Assembly: GCA_031267115.1 (NCBI GenBank) | Contig: JAIRZS010000173.1 | Location: forward strand, 1-9,151 | Source of the DNA: Treponema sp. | GTDB lineage: Bacteria; Spirochaetota; Spirochaetia; Treponematales; Breznakiellaceae | Direction: 5' to 3' | Length of the DNA: 9,151 bases | In this document: in pieces, positions 6,601 through 9,151 of the stretch | Numbering within the stretch: position 1 is the first letter of the stretch | Layout: every line of letters begins with the position of its first letter | Notes under the pieces: model-generated | Told to the model about the DNA's origin: nothing | Database searches by the model: none | The model's input: only the letters and a program-made list of their open reading frames with translations | Program-made: the position numbers and the translations under genes

Positions 6601-8413
6601 CGTCCAGCGTTCTGTTTTCAAACCCCGGAACAGCCTTAAGCCGGTCAAACTCTTTCTCCGCGAGGATAGGGGAAACAAGCTTTATCCTGCGGCAGTGGTC
6701 CCCGGTCTCTTCCAGAAGGTTAAGCTGGGGGCCGACAAAACTTGTCAGAGTCATTACCAGGTCTTCGCGGATGGAATCAATGGGAGGATTCGTAACCTGG
6801 GCGAACAACTGTTTAAAGTAGGCATAGACCCGCTGGCTTTTTTCAGAGAAGACGGCCAGAGGAGTATCGGTCCCCATGGACCTTGTCGGCTCCTGGCCGT
6901 ATTCGGCCATGGGGAGAAGAAGCTTCTCCCGGTCCTCGCGCGTATAACCGGCGGCCCTTTCCATAAAGAGGGCCTCCCGCGCCGGCATGGCCGGCGGCAA
7001 GGGCGGAACTCTGGCGGCCCCGTCTTCGCCATACCCCTGATCCAGGGTCACTACATTCTTCGACACCCATTCGCCGTAAGGCCGCATCCGGACCACTTCC
7101 CGCTTTACTTCGTCATCCGGGATGATCCGGCCTTCTTCCAAATCCACCAGGAGCAGCTTTCCCGGAAGCAGCCTGCCCTTGAATTCAACTTCGTCCGGCC
7201 TGAAATCCTGAACGCCGGTTTCCGAACCCATTACAATAAGCTGGTCCCTGGTGATCGTATACCGGGAGGGGCGCAGCCCGTTCCGGTCCAGGGTTCCGCC
7301 CACATAGCGCCCATCGCAGAACACCATCGAAGCCGGGCCGTCCCAGGGTTCCATCATACAGGCGCTGTACTCGTAAAAGGCCTTGAGTTCGCCGGGGATG
7401 GGGTTCCGGTCGTTCCACGATTCGGGGATGAGCATCATCAGGGCCTGGGGCAGGCTGCGACCGGCCATTACCAGAAGCTCCAGGGCATTGTCGAAACTGG
7501 CGGAATCGCTGCGGTCCGGCTCAATTACCGGGCATATATCGGCTAGAAAAGGCCCCAGTTCATCGTGGGCAAAAAGCGCCTCCCGGGCGGCCATCCAAAA
7601 GCGGTTGCCCTTGATAGTATTGATCTCGCCGTTGTGGGAAACCAGGCGGAAGGGCTGGGCCAGGGGCCAGTCGGGAAAGGTATTTGTGGAAAAGCGGGAA
7701 TGAATCTGCGCCACCGCGGTTTCAAGCGACTCGTCCTTAAGCTCGGGGTAGTAGTCCTTGAGCTGCTTGGGCATCAGCATACCCTTGTACACGACGGTCC
7801 TGCTCGAAAGCGAGGCGAAATAGGTTTTGGCCCCGGCCTGTTTCAGGGTTTCGTCCCGGAGCAGGGCCTTTTCAAGTCTTTTCCGAAAGATATAGAGGCG
7901 CATCTCAATGCCAAGCCCGGCGGCGGCGTTTCCGCCCTGCTCCGGAACCAGGACAAGCTGCTTTACCGCCGGTTCCGCGGAAGCCGCGATAAGGCCGATA
8001 TCCCGGTTATCCGTGGGGACATCGCGCCAGGCGAAAACCTTAAGCCCCATATACAGGGCGGTATCTTCAACGTGTTTTTTTATAAGCGGGAAAAAATCCC
8101 CTTTCTCCGGCCTGGGGATAAAGAAAAGGCCCGTCCCGTAGAGGCCCGGATCGGGAAGGCCCGGTATCTGTTTTTTATAGAAAGCGTGGGGAATCTGCAT
8201 AAGCACGCCCGAGCCGTCGCCGGTCTTGTTATCCGCGCTTTCCGCCCCCCGGTGTTCCATCCTTTCCAGGACCTCAAGGCCCCGTTTCAGAATTTCATGC
8301 GACTTCCGCCCTCTTATATCCGCGACAAACCCGATGCCGCAGGAATCGCGCTCGTTTTCCCTTCTGTAAAGACCCTGGGGGCCCTGCCCGGCCCCCTCCT
8401 CGCGCTCACCCAT
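3695..8413 (-). CDS. gltB: Glutamate synthase large subunit (GltB)
   Basis: The 1572-aa cytoplasmic enzyme hydrolyses glutamine and channels the ammonia to 2-oxoglutarate. After a propeptide of 24 residues, Cys25 (ERDS|CGIGFVADI) is the expected N-terminal nucleophile of the class II glutamine amidotransferase domain, which runs to about residue 430 (with HSRFSTNTFPDWPLAQPFR and HNGEINT). The central domain spans about 490-800. The FMN/synthase domain begins near 880 and contains GAMSLGSLSKEAHETIA, SNSGEGGE, PGEGGQLPG and ISGYDGGTGASP. Cys1157, Cys1163 and Cys1168 in GCVMMRKCHENTCPMG ligate the [3Fe-4S] cluster. The C-terminal GXGXG beta-helix domain lies at about 1310-1500. Length matches the bacterial family and no key residue is missing. 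ATG at 8411-8413 is supported by GGAGG at 8422-8426. A short in-frame repeat (SGISGISGI, about residues 1233-1241) sits in the linker between the synthase and GXGXG domains. Codons are strongly GC-ending. Confidence 0.98.
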   Translation of the reverse strand: MGEREEGAGQGPQGLYRRENERDSCGIGFVADIRGRKSHEILKRGLEVLERMEHRGAESADNKTGDGSGVLMQIPHAFYKKQIPGLPDPGLYGTGLFFIPRPEKGDFFPLIKKHVEDTALYMGLKVFAWRDVPTDNRDIGLIAASAEPAVKQLVLVPEQGGNAAAGLGIEMRLYIFRKRLEKALLRDETLKQAGAKTYFASLSSRTVVYKGMLMPKQLKDYYPELKDESLETAVAQIHSRFSTNTFPDWPLAQPFRLVSHNGEINTIKGNRFWMAAREALFAHDELGPFLADICPVIEPDRSDSASFDNALELLVMAGRSLPQALMMLIPESWNDRNPIPGELKAFYEYSACMMEPWDGPASMVFCDGRYVGGTLDRNGLRPSRYTITRDQLIVMGSETGVQDFRPDEVEFKGRLLPGKLLLVDLEEGRIIPDDEVKREVVRMRPYGEWVSKNVVTLDQGYGEDGAARVPPLPPAMPAREALFMERAAGYTREDREKLLLPMAEYGQEPTRSMGTDTPLAVFSEKSQRVYAYFKQLFAQVTNPPIDSIREDLVMTLTSFVGPQLNLLEETGDHCRRIKLVSPILAEKEFDRLKAVPGFENRTLDASFPVGEESLEAALDRLVSEAVRAAGDGASLVVLSDRAALSPEAGRCAVPALLAAGAVHHGLIGAGLRMKASIVVETSEPREIMHYALLFGYGADLVVPYGAFYSIALICGGYDGKRLRSYAEAEAQYIKGLQKAMLKVISKMGTSTLRSYRGAQIFEAVGLGEEVIEKCFRGTVSRIGGAGFAELEAEAVSRYREALAAWEKSPDEPALPDSLLADDGQYRWRRYGEKHAWNPETVYLLQWAAHTGDYAKFKQFTALADKLNQSPHVIRGLLDFVAPGSVKGGPLGPVPLEEVEPAEAIMTRFTTGAMSLGSLSKEAHETIARTMNAIGSRSNSGEGGEPSERFEKHADGSWLRSAVKQVASARFGVTSEYLANAAELQIKIAQGAKPGEGGQLPGHKVDGIIARTRHSTPGVTLISPPPHHDIYSIEDLAELIFDLKNANPRARISVKLVSEDGVGTIAAGVAKAHADNILISGYDGGTGASPQSSIRHAGLPWELGISETHQVLVRNGLRGRVRLMTDGQLKTGRDIVIAGMLGAEEFAFGTAVLIVLGCVMMRKCHENTCPMGVATQDPELRKRFRGKSEHLVSFFRFLAEETREIMASLGFRKFDELVGHSECLVERKIPGAASGISGISGIDVTDGRSVKAAKVAGVDLSRILERQEGKEGIPGGDALYCTQAQVHKIADVLDLKLIEKCFAALEKKVPTTLEFPIKNTDRAVGTMLSYEVSRRLGARGLPENFITVDFSGSAGQSFGAFLARGITFRLAGDSNDYLGKGLSGGRIVVFPPEGSTFKTYENIIIGNTVLYGATSGNLYAAGVAGERFCVRNSGAVAVVEGTGDHCAEYMTGGRVIVLGKVGRNFAAGMSGGVAYVLDAEGSFRYFLNPGMVELSGLDTEEDEIFVKEEIGQHIYWTGSAYARGILYGWEDYRTKFVKVLPVEYKKALQEMKLRELDRKLYDIRLREDIAERV
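4691..4717. repeat. Three tandem 9-bp units inside gltB
   Basis: GATTCCGGA is followed by two exact AATCCCGGA units. Each adds Ser-Gly-Ile to GltB in a linker after the FeS motif, so the reading frame is kept whatever the copy number. Slippage could change the number without breaking the gene. Confidence 0.7.
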
Positions 8414-8467
8414 ACCAAGCTCCTCCCTTCCCCGCCGCAGCCCGAATTCCGGATCTTGCAGCCCGCG

Positions 8468-8488
8468 TATTGGGAATTCCTCCCAATA
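8468..8488. promoter_or_regulatory. Operator-like palindrome across the gltB promoter
   Basis: TATTGGGA and TCCCAATA are perfect 8-bp arms around five bases, centred at about 8478. It overlaps four bases of the -10 hexamer and covers the predicted start of transcription, the usual place for a repressor site. No T-tract follows, so a terminator is unlikely. The regulator is not known from the sequence; a nitrogen- or amino-acid-responsive repressor is only a guess. Confidence 0.45.
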
Positions 8489-8513
8489 TACAAAAAACTG
8501 GATTTTTATGCAA
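8485..8513 (-). promoter_or_regulatory. Candidate gltB promoter
   Basis: TATATT (8485-8490; 5 of 6) lies 17 bp from TTGCAT (8508-8513; 3 of 6) on the minus strand. Transcription would begin near 8478, giving a leader of about 65 nt that ends in GGGAGGAG. The weak -35 with a palindrome at the -10 suggests a regulated promoter. Confidence 0.5.
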
Positions 8514-8579
8514 TATTACCCCTGTATTTTGTAAAAATTTACGCTGCAGGTTGGCGCCGGGTACAGTATACGGAAATTT

Positions 8580-8616
8580 TACCGCGAAGTCGAAAAAGTC
8601 GAAGAAGGAAAAGAAG
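8580..8616 (+). repeat. Purine-rich CGAAG-type repeat, plus orientation
   Basis: It reads ACCGCGAAG, then GTCGAAAAA and GTCGAAGAAGG with a period near 9. The opening and spacing resemble the minus-strand repeats at 3574-3620 and 3469-3535, in the opposite orientation. It is not a plausible coding stretch. Confidence 0.5.
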
Positions 8617-8620
8617 TTTA

Positions 8621-8680
8621 GTGCCAGGCACCGTTTTTTAAGATAAAAATTTATCCAGAAATTTGGTACCTGGCACCTTT
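8621..8680. repeat. 60-bp inverted-repeat element, copy A
   Basis: The ends are GTGCCAGGCACC (8621-8632) and GGTACCTGGCACC (8665-8677), complementary apart from one base. Each end is itself nearly palindromic. The centre holds GATAAA-AA-TTTATC. It matches copy B (8805-8868) along almost its whole length apart from a few substitutions, so it is a true dispersed element. The layout of two inverted short palindromes with a spacer resembles REPIN-type elements (analogy only). Confidence 0.7.
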
Positions 8681-8694
8681 GCGTTTACTGGGGC

Positions 8695-8757
8695 GGGGTC
8701 AGACCTCCCTTTTGAGTGAAGGAGTGGGGTCTGACCCTTGCTTTTGAATGAAGGGAG
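8695..8757. repeat. 31-bp tandem repeat, two copies, containing a GGGTCAGACC inverted pair
   Basis: Unit 1 (8695-8725) and unit 2 (8726 to about 8757) both run GGGGTC-A/T-GACC, then CTTTTGA-G/A-TGAAGG, with period 31. Because GGGTCAGACC is nearly palindromic, the two unit starts also form a perfect 10-bp inverted repeat (8696-8705 with 8728-8737), giving a possible long hairpin directly before the terminator at 8759. Confidence 0.65.
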
Positions 8758-8758
8758 G

Positions 8759-8794
8759 GCCGTCCGGGAAGCAAGCCGGGCGGCTTTTTGTTTT
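8759..8794 (+). terminator. Strong intrinsic terminator, plus strand, no gene upstream
   Basis: GCCGTCCGG (8759-8767) pairs with CCGGGCGGC (8776-8784) over 9 positions with one G-T wobble and an 8-nt loop, followed by TTTTTGTTTT. This is the best-formed terminator in the window. On the plus strand nothing upstream codes for a protein, since gltB points away. It may end a small RNA across 8695-8758, be left over from a lost gene, or belong to the repeat cluster. Confidence 0.7.
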
Positions 8795-8804
8795 ACTGCC
8801 ACCG

Positions 8805-8868
8805 AAAGGTGCCAGGCACCGTTTTTCTCGATAAAAAAATATCCATAAATTTGGTGCCTGGCACCTTT
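8805..8868. repeat. 60-bp inverted-repeat element, copy B
   Basis: AAAGGTGCCAGGCACC (8805-8820) and its exact 16-bp complement (8853-8868) enclose an AT-rich centre with GATA/TATC. It aligns to copy A in the same orientation; copy B has the perfect ends. The right end finishes in a T5 tract, so transcripts on the plus strand could also stop here. Confidence 0.75.
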
Positions 8869-8870
8869 TT

Positions 8871-8963
8871 GGGGGGTAGGCCGGGACCTTGGCCCGGCCG
8901 TAGGGGGGACGGACAGGGGCCGCGGTAGCCTGCCATCGCCCGCCCGGTAACAGGCCCCCCCTT
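8871..8963 (+). repeat. G/C-tract intergenic element, copy 2
   Basis: It opens with GGGGGGTAGGCCGG (from 8871) and ends with GCCCGGTAACAGG plus seven C and TT. The beginning and end match the element at 3316-3432 read on the opposite strand; the middle is shorter by about 24 bp and diverged. It directly abuts element B and stops about 20 bp before the -35 of the next gene. Confidence 0.65.
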
Positions 8964-8982
8964 ATACTGCCTGCCTACCGTA

Positions 8983-9011
8983 TTGACAAAATAAATTATT
9001 GATGATAAAGT
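8983..9011 (+). promoter_or_regulatory. Promoter of the DinB-family gene
   Basis: A perfect TTGACA (8983-8988) is followed after 17 bp by TAAAGT (9006-9011), preceded by TGA, which makes an extended -10. The start would fall near 9018, leaving a very short leader that contains GGAGG. Confidence 0.65.
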
Positions 9012-9032
9012 TTACGATATTGGAGGATAAAT

Positions 9033-9151
9033 ATGGATAAAAATACTTTTGAACTTTTGGCAAAATATAATATGAAAGTGAATCACCAAATGAATGGTAT
9101 AATAAAAACGCTTTCTGAAGAAGAATGGAATGAAAAATTCTCCGGATATTT
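9033..9151 (+). CDS. DinB-family protein (N-terminal part, cut by window edge)
   Basis: Only 39 full codons are present. The sequence MDKNTFELLAKYNMKVNHQMNGIIKTLSEEEWNEKFSGYF has the first-helix pattern of the DinB/YfiT-like four-helix bundle family: LLAKYN, then a helix, then LSEEEWN and a SGYF loop. Family members are cytoplasmic and often bind a metal through three histidines; those residues would lie beyond the window, so activity cannot be judged. Some are thiol-dependent transferases and many are uncharacterised. ATG at 9033 is preceded by GGAGG (9022-9026) at 6 nt. By my count 32 of the 119 bases are G or C (about 27%), far below the GC-rich gltB and gltD, which suggests a separate origin. 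It is divergent from gltB and shares no promoter with it. Confidence 0.7.
   Translation, partial: MDKNTFELLAKYNMKVNHQMNGIIKTLSEEEWNEKFSGY

Larger units (their letters stand above)
8414..9032. other. Divergent gltB / dinB-like intergenic region, repeat cluster
   Basis: No coding sequence is credible in these 619 bp. Next to gltB (8414-8580) is an AT-containing segment with the candidate gltB promoter and palindrome. From 8580 to 8963 there is a nearly continuous series of repeats: CGAAG-type, 60-bp element A, 31-bp tandem pair, terminator, element B, G/C-tract element. The last 70 bp are AT-rich and hold the promoter of the rightmost gene. Confidence 0.7.

Noticed and set aside
3653..7546. 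Long plus-strand open frames opposite gltB (for example 3653-5323 and 5801-7546)
   Set aside because: They are antisense to an intact GltB, lack family motifs and ribosome sites, and are expected from GC-ending codons on the other strand.
8621..8868. The two GGTGCCAGGCACC elements considered as the ends of one insertion sequence
   Set aside because: The 128 bp between them has no transposase, and each copy already has its own pair of inverted ends, so they are two small elements.

Overview
The window looks like chromosomal DNA from a spirochaete, most likely a free-living or gut-type treponeme with a moderately high G+C genome. This is an inference from protein character (an RlpA-like exported protein, the GltB/GltD type, tRNA-Phe without an encoded CCA) and from repeat-rich intergenic DNA; no marker in the window fixes the species.

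Layout. Everything from the left edge to position 8413 reads on the minus strand. In transcription order, right to left, this is: gltB (large subunit of glutamate synthase, 1572 aa), a 441-bp repeat-filled gap, gltD (small subunit, 489 aa), a tRNA-Phe(GAA) gene with its own promoter and terminator, a secreted protein with two RlpA-like double-psi beta-barrel repeats, a roughly 490-bp gap packed with hairpins, and the first 76 codons of a PotD-like polyamine-binding protein. At the right edge one gene points the other way: an AT-rich DinB-family gene cut by the window end, with a good promoter of its own.

Function. GltB and GltD together form glutamate synthase (GOGAT), which turns glutamine plus 2-oxoglutarate into two glutamates using NADPH. 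All expected cofactor motifs are intact, so the enzyme should be active. The other genes are not obviously tied to it. A candidate promoter with an operator-like palindrome across its -10 lies ahead of gltB.

No new defence, CRISPR or secretion system was found. The most unusual content is intergenic: mirror-image repeats on both sides of gltB (a purine-rich CGAAG family near the gene and a G/C-tract family further out), two copies of a roughly 60-bp element with GGTGCCAGGCACC ends bracketing a 31-bp tandem repeat and an orphan terminator, and a run of consecutive hairpins between the DPBB gene and potD. Among the proteins, the oddest is the tandem DPBB protein, in which both barrels seem to lack the catalytic aspartate of RlpA.
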